Notes: generated by a model from the letters alone, not told the origin. Shown: positions 45,776 through 56,178, counted from the stretch's first letter. The stretch is 64,000 nt of DNA from Flavobacteriaceae bacterium (GCA_947448525.1 CANFNV010000006.1:60155-124154), one strand, 5' to 3'. Numbers and translations: made by a program.

Positions 45776-47212
45776 ATCACTTAAACCTACTGCTTTTCCT
45801 TTCAGAGTTCCGCTAGTGCAACTTTCGATTTTTACATTTACAAAATCCCCAATTTTATAATGTTCTTTAGGGAAAACCACCGTAATGCTTTGTGAATTCC
45901 TTCCGGAAAATTCTTTTTCTGATTTCTTAGACAATTTTTCGATTAAAACTTCAACCGTTTTACCAATAAATTCTTCACTTCTTTGCCAAGCATGTTTTTG
46001 TTGTAGATCAACAATTTCTTGCAATCGTCTGGCTTTGATTTCTTCGGGAACGTCGTCTTTCATTTTGCGCCCGGCTAATGTCCCTGGTCGTTCTGAATAG
46101 CTGTACATGTATCCAAAACTATACTTTACATACTCCATTAAAGATAAAGTGTCTTGATGATTTTCTTCTGTTTCAGTCGGAAATCCAGCAATCATATCTT
46201 GACTAATTGAACTTTCTGGAATTATGATTCTAATTTTATCAATCAACGACATGTATTCTTCTCGTGTATGCAAACGATTCATTTCTTTTAATATTCTATT
46301 GCTTCCGGATTGAACAGGCAAATGAATGTGTTTACAAATATTTGGATATTTTGCTATAATATGTAATACACTTTCGTGCATATCTTGAGGATTTGATGTA
46401 GAAAAGCGAATTCTCATTTTAGGAAAACCAACTGCAACCATTTCTAATAAATTATTAAAATTTACCGAGGTCGCTTTTTGCATTTCACTTGCATTTACAA
46501 AATCCTTTTTTAATCCGCCCCCATACCAAAGGTAACTGTCAACATTCTGACCTAATAGCGTAATTTCTTTAAACCCTTTATCCCATAAATCCTGAATTTC
46601 GGTCATAATACTTTGTGGTTCCCGACTTCTTTCACGACCTCGAGTAAATGGCACCACGCAAAACGTACACATATTATCACAGCCGCGAGTTATAGAAACC
46701 AAAGCCGTAATTCCGTTGCTCATTAATCGCACTGGCGCAATGTCTCCGTAGGTTTCTTCTTTACTTAAAATGACGTTTATAGCATCTCTGCCTTCTTCCA
46801 CCTCTGCAAGTAAATGGGGTAAATCCTTGTAAGCATCTGGCCCAACGACCATGTCTACAATTTTCTCTTCATCAAGGAATTTTTCTTTTAAACGTTCTGC
46901 CATACAACCCAAAACCCCAACTTTCATTGATGGATTGGTTCTTTTTACCGCATTATATTTCTCTAAGCGTTTGCGAATTGTTTGCTCTGCTTTATCACGA
47001 ATAGAGCAAGTATTTACCAAAACCAAATCGGCTTCTTGCAAAATTTGGGTAGTATTGTAACCGCAATTCGACAAGATTGAGGCCACAATTTCGCTATCTG
47101 AAAAATTCATAGCACAACCGTAACTTTCAATATATAGTTTCTTTGTGTTTTCTATTTTAGTATCCAGAACTAGACTATGTCCTTGTAATTGTTCATCAAT
47201 TTCCTTTTCCAT
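45767..47212 (-). CDS. miaB: tRNA-2-methylthio-N6-isopentenyladenosine synthase MiaB
   Basis: Radical-SAM methylthiotransferase that modifies A37 of tRNAs. The N-terminal cluster ligands are visible (YGCAMNFSDSE, NTCSIRDKAEQ, LGCMAERLK). The radical SAM motif RGCDNMCTFCVVPFTRGRERS (CxxxCxxC) is next, and a C-terminal TRAM domain is present. 481 aa, slightly longer at the N-terminus than E. coli MiaB. No cobalamin domain. Confidence 0.97.
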   Translation of the reverse strand: MEKEIDEQLQGHSLVLDTKIENTKKLYIESYGCAMNFSDSEIVASILSNCGYNTTQILQEADLVLVNTCSIRDKAEQTIRKRLEKYNAVKRTNPSMKVGVLGCMAERLKEKFLDEEKIVDMVVGPDAYKDLPHLLAEVEEGRDAINVILSKEETYGDIAPVRLMSNGITALVSITRGCDNMCTFCVVPFTRGRERSREPQSIMTEIQDLWDKGFKEITLLGQNVDSYLWYGGGLKKDFVNASEMQKATSVNFNNLLEMVAVGFPKMRIRFSTSNPQDMHESVLHIIAKYPNICKHIHLPVQSGSNRILKEMNRLHTREEYMSLIDKIRIIIPESSISQDMIAGFPTETEENHQDTLSLMEYVKYSFGYMYSYSERPGTLAGRKMKDDVPEEIKARRLQEIVDLQQKHAWQRSEEFIGKTVEVLIEKLSKKSEKEFSGRNSQSITVVFPKEHYKIGDFVNVKIESCTSGTLKGKAVGLSDMN

Positions 47213-47473
47213 TTATGCTGAATTTATTTCAGTTTTTTAATAATCATCTAATTTCCTCGACTACAAAGATAATACTAAATTACAAAATATGACAACATGG
47301 CAGATAGTGTTTAACATACTTTTATCAAGTAATTAAATAATTACATTTTTTAAGGAATCAATTTTCGCGTTTCCCCATATCAATTACTTTAGATAAACAA
47401 TCTTTTTTTTATTTGTATAAAATGAAATTCCTTTAAAAATTCAATCAAAAACTAAAAATCTAAAAAAAACTTC

Positions 47474-47481
47474 TACTTTTG
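47474..47481 (+). promoter_or_regulatory. Promoter -7 box for topA
   Basis: TACTTTTG, exact TAnnTTTG, 19 bases before the topA ATG. The upstream 250 bases hold no gene. Confidence 0.6.
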
Positions 47482-47500
47482 CCACACAAAAAAAAAGTAA

Positions 47501-50002
47501 ATGGCAAAGAATTTAGTTATAGTCGAGTCACCAGCAAAAGCAAAAACCATTGAGAAATTTCTTGGTGCAGATTACCAAGTAGAATCGAGTTATGGACATA
47601 TTGCCGATTTGCCTTCCAAAGAAATAGGGGTAGATGTCGAAAACGGATTCAAGCCTAAATACGAAGTTTCTGCCGATAAAAAAGCATTGGTTACTAAACT
47701 TAAAGGTTTAGCAAAAAAAGCCGACATGGTTTGGTTGGCTTCCGATGAGGATCGAGAAGGAGAGGCTATTTCTTGGCATTTATCGGAAGAATTAAATTTA
47801 GATAAAAACAAAACTAAAAGAATTGTTTTTCATGAAATTACTAAAACTGCCATTCTCAAAGCAATCGATAATCCAAGAGAAATAGATTACAATTTAGTAA
47901 ATGCCCAACAAGCAAGAAGAGTTTTAGACCGATTGGTTGGTTACGAATTGTCTCCGGTATTGTGGAGAAAAATTAAAGGCGGACTTTCAGCAGGCCGAGT
48001 ACAATCTGTTTCAGTGAGATTAATTGTTGAGAGAGAAAGAGAAATTCAAAACTTTAAAGCCATTGCCAGTTATTCGGTTGTAGCCGAATTTGTAAACGAA
48101 GCAGGAAGAGCTTTCAAAGCTAAATTACCAAAGAATTTTAATACAAAAAAAGAAGCCGAAGATTTTTTAGCTAAAAATATAGGGTCTAATTTTAAGGTAG
48201 CCGAATTGGAAACAAAACCTAGCAAAAAATTTCCAGCTGGTCCTTTTACAACATCAACGCTGCAACAAGAAGCAGCACGTAAATTGTATCTTCCGGTAGG
48301 AATTACGATGCAATTGGCACAGCGTTTATATGAAGCCGGTCTTATTACTTACATGAGAACCGATAGTGTAAACCTTTCTAAAGAAGCAATGGAAGCTGCT
48401 CAAGCCGAAATCATTAAATCGTATGGAAAGGAATTTTCTAAACCAAGAACTTTCACTAACAAAAGTAAAGGTGCACAAGAAGCTCACGAAGCAATTCGCC
48501 CTACAGATATGTCGCGTCATACAGTTAATATAGACAGAGATCAGGCACGATTATATGATTTAATTTGGAAAAGAACATTAGCATCTCAAATGGCTGACGC
48601 CGAATTGGAGCGTACGATCGTAAAAATTGAAGCTAATAACCACAAAGAAACGTTTACAGCATCTGGTGAAGTTATCAAATTTGAAGGTTTCCTTAAAGTA
48701 TATTTAGAAGGAAACGACGATGACGATGATGAACAAGAAGGAATGTTGCCCGCAATGAAAGTTAATGAAAAATTAATTAACAATTATATCACGGCTACTG
48801 AAAGATATTCGCGTCCGCCAAGTCGTTATACAGAAGCGGCATTGGTAAAAAAACTAGAAGAATTAGGAATTGGTCGTCCCTCTACATATGCACCAACTAT
48901 TTCTACTATCATCAACCGAAGTTATGTGGAAAAAGGAACGCTTGAAGGACAAGAAAGAAATTATACTCAATTAACCTTGCAATCTGGCAAAGTTTCTGAC
49001 AAAGTTTTGAAAGAAAATACAGGTTCTGATAAAGGAAAATTAGTTCCAACGGATATCGGAAATATTGTAACTGATTTTTTGGTTAAGAATTTTGATGCAA
49101 TTTTAGATTATAATTTCACTGCCAAAGTAGAGCAGGATTTTGATGAAATTGCAGAAGGAAACATTAATTGGACAATTATGATGCAGGAGTTTTATGATAA
49201 ATTCCATCCTAATGTAAAAGATGTTGAGGCCAATGCTGATAGAGAAAGTGGGGAACGAATTTTAGGTAAACACCCAGAATCAGGCAAAACGATTTTGGTT
49301 CGTTTAGGTAAATTTGGTGCAATGGCTCAAATTGGGGACAGTGACGACGAAGAGAAGAAATTTGCAAGCTTACGCCCAGAGCAAAATATAGGCACTATTA
49401 CATTAGATGAAGCGTTGAATTTGTTTTTACTTCCAAAAGTTTTAGGAACATATAAAGGAGAAGATGTTGAAGTAAGTTTAGGTCGTTTCGGACCATTTAT
49501 TAGATTCGGAAAAGTATTTGTATCACTTCCAAAAGGAGAAGAGCCATTAGATGTTGATCTAGAAAGAGCTAAAGTTTTAATTGATGAAAAAACCGAAGCC
49601 GATGCGCCAATAGCTGTTTATAAAGGCGAAGGTGTTCAAAAAGGCACCGGTCGTTTTGGGCCTTTTATAAAATGGAATTCTATTTTTATCAATGTTTCTA
49701 AAAAATATAATTTTGATACTCTTTCACAAAATGATATTGAAGAGTTAATAGAAGATAAACTACAAAAGAATATAGATAAAGTAATCCACAATTGGGAAGC
49801 AGAAGGAATTTTAGTTCTAAAAGCACGTTGGGGAAGAAGTGAAATTACAAAAGGTAAAATCAAAATCGAATTAAGCAAAGATATTGATGCCAGTAAATTA
49901 ACATTAGCAGAAGTTCAGGCAATGATTGAAAAAAAGACGCCTGCAAAGAAAACTGTGGCAAAAAAAACATCAGTGAAAAAAGTAACAGCAAAAAAGAAAT
50001 AA
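47501..50002 (+). CDS. topA: DNA topoisomerase I
   Basis: Type IA topoisomerase that relaxes negative supercoils. The 833 residues begin with the TOPRIM domain (LVIVESPAKAKTIEKFLG, WLASDEDREGEAISWH), continue through LVGYELSPVLWRKIKGGLSAGRVQSV, contain the active-site Tyr in LITYMRTDSVNLS, and end with zinc-less repeat domains (GRFGPFIRFG, GRFGPFIKWN) and a Lys/Ala/Thr-rich tail. The arginase-like gene begins 3 bases after the stop. Confidence 0.98.
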   Translation: MAKNLVIVESPAKAKTIEKFLGADYQVESSYGHIADLPSKEIGVDVENGFKPKYEVSADKKALVTKLKGLAKKADMVWLASDEDREGEAISWHLSEELNLDKNKTKRIVFHEITKTAILKAIDNPREIDYNLVNAQQARRVLDRLVGYELSPVLWRKIKGGLSAGRVQSVSVRLIVEREREIQNFKAIASYSVVAEFVNEAGRAFKAKLPKNFNTKKEAEDFLAKNIGSNFKVAELETKPSKKFPAGPFTTSTLQQEAARKLYLPVGITMQLAQRLYEAGLITYMRTDSVNLSKEAMEAAQAEIIKSYGKEFSKPRTFTNKSKGAQEAHEAIRPTDMSRHTVNIDRDQARLYDLIWKRTLASQMADAELERTIVKIEANNHKETFTASGEVIKFEGFLKVYLEGNDDDDDEQEGMLPAMKVNEKLINNYITATERYSRPPSRYTEAALVKKLEELGIGRPSTYAPTISTIINRSYVEKGTLEGQERNYTQLTLQSGKVSDKVLKENTGSDKGKLVPTDIGNIVTDFLVKNFDAILDYNFTAKVEQDFDEIAEGNINWTIMMQEFYDKFHPNVKDVEANADRESGERILGKHPESGKTILVRLGKFGAMAQIGDSDDEEKKFASLRPEQNIGTITLDEALNLFLLPKVLGTYKGEDVEVSLGRFGPFIRFGKVFVSLPKGEEPLDVDLERAKVLIDEKTEADAPIAVYKGEGVQKGTGRFGPFIKWNSIFINVSKKYNFDTLSQNDIEELIEDKLQKNIDKVIHNWEAEGILVLKARWGRSEITKGKIKIELSKDIDASKLTLAEVQAMIEKKTPAKKTVAKKTSVKKVTAKKK

Positions 50003-50005
50003 TAA

Positions 50006-51157
50006 ATGGAATTTGATTTTCTGGCACCCTTAGACACCGATTTAATTATTGACATTAATCGTCAGTCGTCCCAACATTTGTCTAGTAAAGTTGTCTTTCA
50101 TACACAGCATGATTTCCCAGATATTACAAAAGTAAATATTGCTATAGTTGGGGTATTGGATAATAGAGGTGGGCTTGATGAAACTATAGATTTAGATTTG
50201 TCGTTAGTAAGAAAGCAATTGTATAGTCTTTTTCCTGGAAATTGGAGTCGGACTATAGCAGATTTAGGAGATATATTACCTGGAAATTCTCTAGAAGACA
50301 CTTATTTTGCTGTTCAAAAAGTGGTATCAAGATTAATTAAGGATAAAATAATACCTATAATTATTGGAGGGTCTCAAGATCTAACATATGCCCTTTATCG
50401 TGGATATGATGATTTAGAACAAATGGTAAATTTAGTTTCAATTGATACTAAGTTTGATTTTGGGAAAGAAGACGGAACAATTGTTGCAGATTCTTATTTA
50501 TCTAAGATAATCGTTGATGAACCAAATAATTTGTTTAATTACAGTAATATAGGTTACCAAACCTATTATAATTCTCCAGAAGAAATTGATTTGGTAGAAA
50601 AACTATTTTTTGATGCCTACAGATTAGGGGAAGTTTGCAATACTATTTCTATTGCAGAACCCGTTTTTAGAGATGCAGATTTAGTGAGTTTGGACTTGAA
50701 TTCTGTAAAATCTTCCGATTCCGGAAATTTCATTAATTTTCAGCCAAATGGTTTCAATGGAAAAGAAATTTGTGCTCTGTCAAGATATGCAGGAATTAGT
50801 GACAAAGTTTCATGTTTAGGAATTTTTAATCAAAATAATTCCAAACAAGAAGCGGCACTAATATCACAAATTATTTGGTATTTTATTGAAGGAGTTCATT
50901 ATCGCTCTAATGAGTATCCATTTGGCAGCAAAGAGAATTATATTAAATATACAGTTCCGTTTGAAGAAGAAGACATTGTATTCTTTAAAAGCAACAAAAC
51001 GGAAAGGTGGTGGATAGAAATCCCCTTTTTTACTAATACACACAATAAATTAAAAAAGAATACGTTGTTACCATGTACGCATGATGATTATTTGGCTGCT
51101 TGCAATCAAGAATTTCCAGAACGCTGGTGGAAAGCACAACGAAAAAGTATTTTATAG
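50006..51157 (+). CDS. Arginase-fold protein with altered metal ligands (formimidoylglutamase-like)
   Basis: A 383-residue ureohydrolase-family protein, likely to be annotated as formimidoylglutamase. The expected ligands are changed: the GGDHS-type motif reads GGSQDLTYA (His lost), the DAHxD motif reads SIDTKFDFG (His replaced by Lys) and the SxDxDxxDP motif reads SLDLNSVKSSD (second Asp lost). A binuclear manganese centre is therefore unlikely, so I doubt ureohydrolase activity. Other hut genes are absent. It lies between topA and gldK, and a non-enzymatic role linked to the gliding cluster is possible. Confidence 0.7.
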   Translation: MEFDFLAPLDTDLIIDINRQSSQHLSSKVVFHTQHDFPDITKVNIAIVGVLDNRGGLDETIDLDLSLVRKQLYSLFPGNWSRTIADLGDILPGNSLEDTYFAVQKVVSRLIKDKIIPIIIGGSQDLTYALYRGYDDLEQMVNLVSIDTKFDFGKEDGTIVADSYLSKIIVDEPNNLFNYSNIGYQTYYNSPEEIDLVEKLFFDAYRLGEVCNTISIAEPVFRDADLVSLDLNSVKSSDSGNFINFQPNGFNGKEICALSRYAGISDKVSCLGIFNQNNSKQEAALISQIIWYFIEGVHYRSNEYPFGSKENYIKYTVPFEEEDIVFFKSNKTERWWIEIPFFTNTHNKLKKNTLLPCTHDDYLAACNQEFPERWWKAQRKSIL

Positions 51158-51288
51158 CATCATTTATTCTGTAAAAACATATAAAATCTATATAATTCTA
51201 TATTGGAGCAATTAAATACAAATAATGTTAAAAAAGAAAAAATATATAATATTTTACATTATTGATAAAATTATTTTCACAGAATGTA

Positions 51289-51296
51289 TATATTTG
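51289..51296 (+). promoter_or_regulatory. Promoter -7 box for the gldKLMN operon
   Basis: TATATTTG, exact TAnnTTTG, 110 bases before the gldK ATG, with a TTG at 51262-51264 (spacer 24, slightly long). It predicts an A/T-rich leader of about 105 bases. Confidence 0.5.
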
Positions 51297-51406
51297 TTTT
51301 TTTTAATAAAGAAATTAAAATTTAAGATATAATTTATTGTTTTTTTCAAAAATAATAGATAGGTTTACGGCCTCGAAAAAAGAATACATAATTAACCCAA
51401 ATTTAT

Positions 51407-52807
51407 ATGAAGAAGTTCATTGCATTTGCATCTGTTTTAACTCTATTAGTTAGCTGTGGTAAGTCTAGCGACAAAGGTGAATTAGTTGGAGTCAAAGGAA
51501 AGAAATGGCACCCAGAGAAACCATTCGGAATGGCTTTAGTTCCTGGTGGTGCATTTATTATGGGTAAATCGGATGATGATTTAGCTAATGTTCAAGATGC
51601 TCCAACAAAAACAGTAACTGTAAGATCATTCTACATGGATGAAACTGAAATTACTAATAGTGAATACCGTCAATTTGTAGAATGGGTTAAAGATTCTATT
51701 ATTAGAGTTCGTTTAGCTACACTTGCTGATGAACAAGGGGCAAAGCCGGGCACAGGAAAAACCGGTAAAGGTGGAGGAAGCATTGGTGATTATGCGTTTG
51801 AAGATCAAGATCCTGCTAAAATGACTCCATATAATAAGTATATGTATGAGAATTATTATAGTGTAGGAACCAAAGATGATCCTTATGCTGGTAGAAGATT
51901 AAATCGTAAAGTAAAATTAATTACGGATGCTTCAAAATATCCAGATGAATTTTACACGGAAGTTATGGATACAATGTATATACCGGTTTCCGAATCTTTT
52001 AATGGTTTAAGAACTATTGATGTAAATAAGTTAAAATTCAGATATTCTTGGATGGATATTCAAGCAGCCGCTAAAGCTAAAGTAGGTAAAAGAAGTAAAT
52101 TCATCAAAAATGAACAAACCCCAATCTATCCTGATACAACAGTTTGGATAAAAGATTATGCCTATTCTTATAATGAACCAATGCACAATGATTATTTTTG
52201 GCACCAAGCATATGGAGATTATCCCGTAGTTGGAGTTAATTGGAAACAAGCTAAAGCATTTTGTGCATGGAGAACGTTAAATAAAAATATTTATGTGAAA
52301 AAGAAAAAAGGAAGAGATTTAATTAACTCTTTCCGTTTGCCTACAGAAGCTGAATGGGAGTATGCTGCGCGTGGCGGATTACAATCAGCTACTTATCCTT
52401 GGGGAGGTCCTTACACTAAAAATGATAGAGGTTGTTTTATGGCAAACTTTAAACCAAGTAGAGGAGATTATGCTGCAGATCAAGCATTATATACTGTAGA
52501 AGCAAAATCATTCCAGCCTAATGGTTATAATCTATATAATATGTCAGGAAATGTATCAGAATGGACCGATTCATCCTACGATCCATCTTCTTATGAATAT
52601 GTTTCAACAATGAATCCAAATGTTTCAGATGCTTCTAATAAACGTAAAGTTGTAAGAGGAGGTTCATGGAAAGATGTTTCTTACTTCTTACAAGTTGGAA
52701 CAAGAGATTTCGAATATCAAGATACTGCTAGAAGCTATATCGGCTTTAGAACAGTTCAAGATTATATGGGAACTCAAACAACAGGAAAAAAACCTGGCAA
52801 ATTGTAA
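51407..52807 (+). CDS. gldK: Type IX secretion / gliding lipoprotein GldK
   Basis: An outer-membrane lipoprotein that forms the periplasmic ring of the type IX system with GldN. The lipobox is in VLTLLVSCGKS. The body is a formylglycine-generating-enzyme-like (SUMF1) domain (GGAFIMGKSDDD, MDETEITNSEYRQF, RLPTEAEWEYAARGG, NMSGNVSEWTDSSYD). The Cys of the enzyme's GFRC motif is Thr here (YIGFRTVQDY), so it is structural rather than catalytic. 466 aa. First of four gld genes. Confidence 0.97.
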   Translation: MKKFIAFASVLTLLVSCGKSSDKGELVGVKGKKWHPEKPFGMALVPGGAFIMGKSDDDLANVQDAPTKTVTVRSFYMDETEITNSEYRQFVEWVKDSIIRVRLATLADEQGAKPGTGKTGKGGGSIGDYAFEDQDPAKMTPYNKYMYENYYSVGTKDDPYAGRRLNRKVKLITDASKYPDEFYTEVMDTMYIPVSESFNGLRTIDVNKLKFRYSWMDIQAAAKAKVGKRSKFIKNEQTPIYPDTTVWIKDYAYSYNEPMHNDYFWHQAYGDYPVVGVNWKQAKAFCAWRTLNKNIYVKKKKGRDLINSFRLPTEAEWEYAARGGLQSATYPWGGPYTKNDRGCFMANFKPSRGDYAADQALYTVEAKSFQPNGYNLYNMSGNVSEWTDSSYDPSSYEYVSTMNPNVSDASNKRKVVRGGSWKDVSYFLQVGTRDFEYQDTARSYIGFRTVQDYMGTQTTGKKPGKL

Positions 52808-52865
52808 AATTGTATTTTTAACTAACTTAATTATATTAAACTTAACTAACTAAATTTTTTTTATT

Positions 52866-53498
52866 ATGGCATTGATTCCTAAAAAAGTTATGAATTTCAC
52901 CTATGGTATGGGTGCAGCAGTTGTAATTGTTGGAGCATTATTCAAAATTCAACACTGGCCTTTCGCTAGTCTATTATTAATTGTCGGTTTATTAACGGAA
53001 GCTTTCATCTTCGCACTTTCTGCTTTTGAACCAGCAGATAAAGAATTAGATTGGTCTTTAGTGTATCCAGAATTAGCAGATGGTGATGCAAAACAAAAAG
53101 GTAAAAAAGAAGATCCAAAAGATGCTCAAGGTTTATTGTCTCAAAAACTAGATACAATGTTGAAAGAAGCTAAAATTGACGGTGAGTTAATGGCTAGTTT
53201 AGGAAACAGCATCAAAAACTTTGAAGGCGCTGCAAAATCTATTTCTCCGACTTTAGATGCAATGGCTGGACAAAAGAAATACGCTGAAGAAATGGGTAAA
53301 GCTGCAGCTCAAATGGAAGCTTTGAACGGTTTATATCAAGCTCAATTACAAAGCGCTGAAAGAAACGCACAAATAAATAATGAAGTAGCTGAAAACAATA
53401 TTAAATTAAAAGACCAAATGCAATCTTTGACTTCTAATTTATCTACTTTGAACAATGTATATGGTGGAATGCTTTCCGCAATGAATAATAAAGGATAA
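52866..53498 (+). CDS. gldL: Gliding motility / T9SS inner-membrane motor protein GldL
   Basis: One half of the GldLM proton-driven motor. Two N-terminal transmembrane helices (YGMGAAVVIVGALFKI and PFASLLLIVGLLTEAFIFALSAF; the second carries a Glu in the membrane thought to conduct protons) are followed by a cytoplasmic coiled coil of ~130 residues. 210 aa. It lies 58 bases after gldK. Confidence 0.97.
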   Translation: MALIPKKVMNFTYGMGAAVVIVGALFKIQHWPFASLLLIVGLLTEAFIFALSAFEPADKELDWSLVYPELADGDAKQKGKKEDPKDAQGLLSQKLDTMLKEAKIDGELMASLGNSIKNFEGAAKSISPTLDAMAGQKKYAEEMGKAAAQMEALNGLYQAQLQSAERNAQINNEVAENNIKLKDQMQSLTSNLSTLNNVYGGMLSAMNNKG

Positions 53499-53550
53499 TT
53501 AGTTTTTAAACTAAATTTTATTAAATTAACATTAAAAACTAAATTAAAAA

Positions 53551-55104
53551 ATGGCAGGAGGAAAATTAACCCCTAGACAGAAGATGATTAACCTGATGTA
53601 TCTGGTTTTCATCGCTATGTTGGCATTAAATATGTCAAAAGAAGTATTATCGGCATTTGGATTAATGAATGAGAAATTCGAAAGCGCTAATATTGCTTCT
53701 AAATCTAATAATGAAAAATTATTAACATTAATTGATCAAAAAGGTTCTGAGAATGCGGGTATGTATGGTCCTGCAAAAAATGCAGCTGATAAAATAGCTG
53801 TTATTTCTAAAGGATTTTATGATTATATTGAAACCTTAAAAGCTGACGCTACAAATGGAGTTAAAGTCGATGAAAAATCAGGAAAACTGCCATACGAATC
53901 AATGGATAAAGGACCCCATATTGATGAAACTTGGTTTAAAGGTGATAAATATTCAGCAAAAGGCAATGCTATTGTAGCCGCTATGAATAATTACGTTGCT
54001 TCTATGAAAGACGCTGTTGCTAGTGAGCCAACTTTAGCTGCTAAATTAGGTCCAGTTGTTAAAGATTTGGAGTCAAAATTCAATACTGCTGATGTTAAAG
54101 ATGGTGAAGGAGTTACCAAAAAATATCTTTCCTATCATTTTGAACATTTTCCTGCAATTGCCTCTTTAGCTAAATTAACTGCTTGGCAAAATGATGTAAA
54201 AAAAGCAGAGTTTGATAGTTATAACAATTTATTAGGAGCATCTGCTATTACAGCAGCTTCTATGAAAAACTATACCGCTCTTGTTGTTTTAGAAAAAAGC
54301 GCTTATTTTCAGGGAGAAGCTGTAAAAGGAAAAGTTGTCTTAGGAAGATATGACGAAAATACCAAGCCAACATCTTTCCAAGGTCCTGGTAAAATTGAAA
54401 ATGGCCAAGCTGTTATCTCTATGACTGCTGGTTCTATTGGTGAACAAAACATTAATGGACAATTTACATTTATGGAAGACGGAAAACCTGTTCCATTAAA
54501 ATTTGAAGGAAAATACGTTGTTATTCCTCGTCCAAAAACAGCAACTATATCTGCGGATAAAATGAATGTTGTTTATAGAGGTGTAATTAACCCAATGACA
54601 ATTTCTTTTGCTGGGGTTGGTGATAACAATGTTAACGCTAATGCTCCAGGTTTATCTAAAGGTTCCGCTAACGGAAAATATAACATGTCTCCAGGATCTG
54701 GAACTGAAGTTGTAATTAATGTTAACGCTAAAATGTCTGATGGTACATCTGCAAATGACAAACGTACTTTTAGAATTAAAAACATTCCTGCACCTGTAGG
54801 TGCTATTGGTGGTACTATTGGCTACACAAAAGGCGCTAAATCTAGATTAGCTGTTTCTACAGTATCTGCTGTATTGCCAGATTTTGATTTTGAGGTTAAA
54901 TTAAGAGTAACTCAGTTTACTTTTAAAGTTACAGGTCAAGCTGCAGTAATTGTAAGCGGTGATAAAGTCAATGCTCAATGTGTCGCAGCTATGGCAAAAG
55001 CGTCTAGAGGTGATCAAGTTACCATTACTGAAATTAAAACTAAAGTGGAAGGTTCAACAATTATGTTGCCTCAAACATCGCCTGTTATTTTTGAGATTTT
55101 ATAA
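53551..55104 (+). CDS. gldM: Gliding motility / T9SS protein GldM
   Basis: The periplasm-spanning shaft of the motor. A short basic cytoplasmic start (MAGGKLTPRQKM), one transmembrane helix (INLMYLVFIAMLALNMSKEV, including the conserved membrane Glu), then about 480 periplasmic residues with helical and beta-domain parts. The length (517) matches GldM. It transmits force to the GldK/GldN ring. Confidence 0.97.
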   Translation: MAGGKLTPRQKMINLMYLVFIAMLALNMSKEVLSAFGLMNEKFESANIASKSNNEKLLTLIDQKGSENAGMYGPAKNAADKIAVISKGFYDYIETLKADATNGVKVDEKSGKLPYESMDKGPHIDETWFKGDKYSAKGNAIVAAMNNYVASMKDAVASEPTLAAKLGPVVKDLESKFNTADVKDGEGVTKKYLSYHFEHFPAIASLAKLTAWQNDVKKAEFDSYNNLLGASAITAASMKNYTALVVLEKSAYFQGEAVKGKVVLGRYDENTKPTSFQGPGKIENGQAVISMTAGSIGEQNINGQFTFMEDGKPVPLKFEGKYVVIPRPKTATISADKMNVVYRGVINPMTISFAGVGDNNVNANAPGLSKGSANGKYNMSPGSGTEVVINVNAKMSDGTSANDKRTFRIKNIPAPVGAIGGTIGYTKGAKSRLAVSTVSAVLPDFDFEVKLRVTQFTFKVTGQAAVIVSGDKVNAQCVAAMAKASRGDQVTITEIKTKVEGSTIMLPQTSPVIFEIL

Positions 55105-55131
55105 TAATAATTATGTTTTCTCGTTTTGTAG

Positions 55132-55139
55132 TATATTTG
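55132..55139 (+). promoter_or_regulatory. Possible internal promoter before gldN
   Basis: TATATTTG, exact TAnnTTTG, in the 66-base gap between gldM and gldN and 32 bases before the gldN ATG. It would allow separate expression of gldN; no good -33 box. Confidence 0.4.
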
Positions 55140-55170
55140 TTTACTACCTTAATAATTTAGAATTTAAAAT

Positions 55171-56157
55171 ATGAAATTGAAAAACTTTTTATTAGTTGTT
55201 TTGAGTGTTGCAGGAAGCTATATTTCATCTGCTCAGTCTAACTTATTGAATGCTAAAACACCTGCTGATATAGGTAAAAAGACCGCTGCTCAACTGGATT
55301 CTGATAATGACAAACCTCTTCCTTATGGCTACGTTCATGACAGAGATGTGTTGATGGGTAAAACAGTTTGGGAATTAATTGACATTGATGAGAGAATTAA
55401 TTTCCCTTTGTATTTTCCTGTTGACACGGCCAATATAGGTCCTGATAGAAGGTCTTTATTTGATGTTTTGTTAAAAGGTATTAAAGACGGAAAAATAACT
55501 GAAGTGTATACGGATGATTATTTTAACACTAAAAAGACTCTAAAAGACATGGCTTCTTCTTTTAAATTTAGAGATACTACTGATGCTGGAAAAGAAGAAA
55601 TTAATAATCATTATGATGACTATTATCCAAAAGCTACTCCTTTAGTAGTAAAAAAAGACAAAAAAGGAAATGTTATTTCTCAATCTGGAGGTGCTGCACC
55701 AGTTGCAAAAGAATTAGCTAAAGAGTTTATTGATGAAAGAGAATTATCATCTCGCGATATCTCTGGATATAGAATTAAAGGTTATTGGTATTTTGACAAA
55801 CGTCAAAGTGAGTTAAAATACAGATTATTAGCTATTTGTCCTGTTACGCCAGAGGCACGAGATATTGGTAATGATAATGCTGATGTAATTGATTTATTTT
55901 GGGTTTATTTCCCTTCAATTCGAGATGTTATGCATGAAGCCAAATCTTTTAATGACAAGAATTCTGCTATGTCAATTACTTTTGACCATCTTTTAAATTC
56001 ACGTCGTTTTAATGGTGTTATTTATAAAGAGGAAAATGTATATGGTGATAGAGAAATAAAAGATTACATGAAAGATAATGCGCAAATGCAGTTATTAGAA
56101 TCGGAACGTGTTAAAGAAAAGATTCGTAACTTCGAACAAGATATGTGGAACTACTAA
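55171..56157 (+). CDS. gldN: Gliding motility / T9SS ring protein GldN
   Basis: A periplasmic protein (328 aa, signal MKLKNFLLVVLSVAGSYISSAQ) that builds the ring with GldK. Characteristic segments: GYVHDRDVLMGKTVWELIDIDERIN, FPVDT, RISGYRIKGYWYFDKR-like region (ISGYRIKGYWYFDKRQSELKY), and FDHLLNSRRFNGVIYKEENVYGDREI near the end. Last gene of the gld run; a terminator follows. Confidence 0.96.
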   Translation: MKLKNFLLVVLSVAGSYISSAQSNLLNAKTPADIGKKTAAQLDSDNDKPLPYGYVHDRDVLMGKTVWELIDIDERINFPLYFPVDTANIGPDRRSLFDVLLKGIKDGKITEVYTDDYFNTKKTLKDMASSFKFRDTTDAGKEEINNHYDDYYPKATPLVVKKDKKGNVISQSGGAAPVAKELAKEFIDERELSSRDISGYRIKGYWYFDKRQSELKYRLLAICPVTPEARDIGNDNADVIDLFWVYFPSIRDVMHEAKSFNDKNSAMSITFDHLLNSRRFNGVIYKEENVYGDREIKDYMKDNAQMQLLESERVKEKIRNFEQDMWNY

Positions 56158-56178
56158 TTTTAGCAGTTAAACAATATT

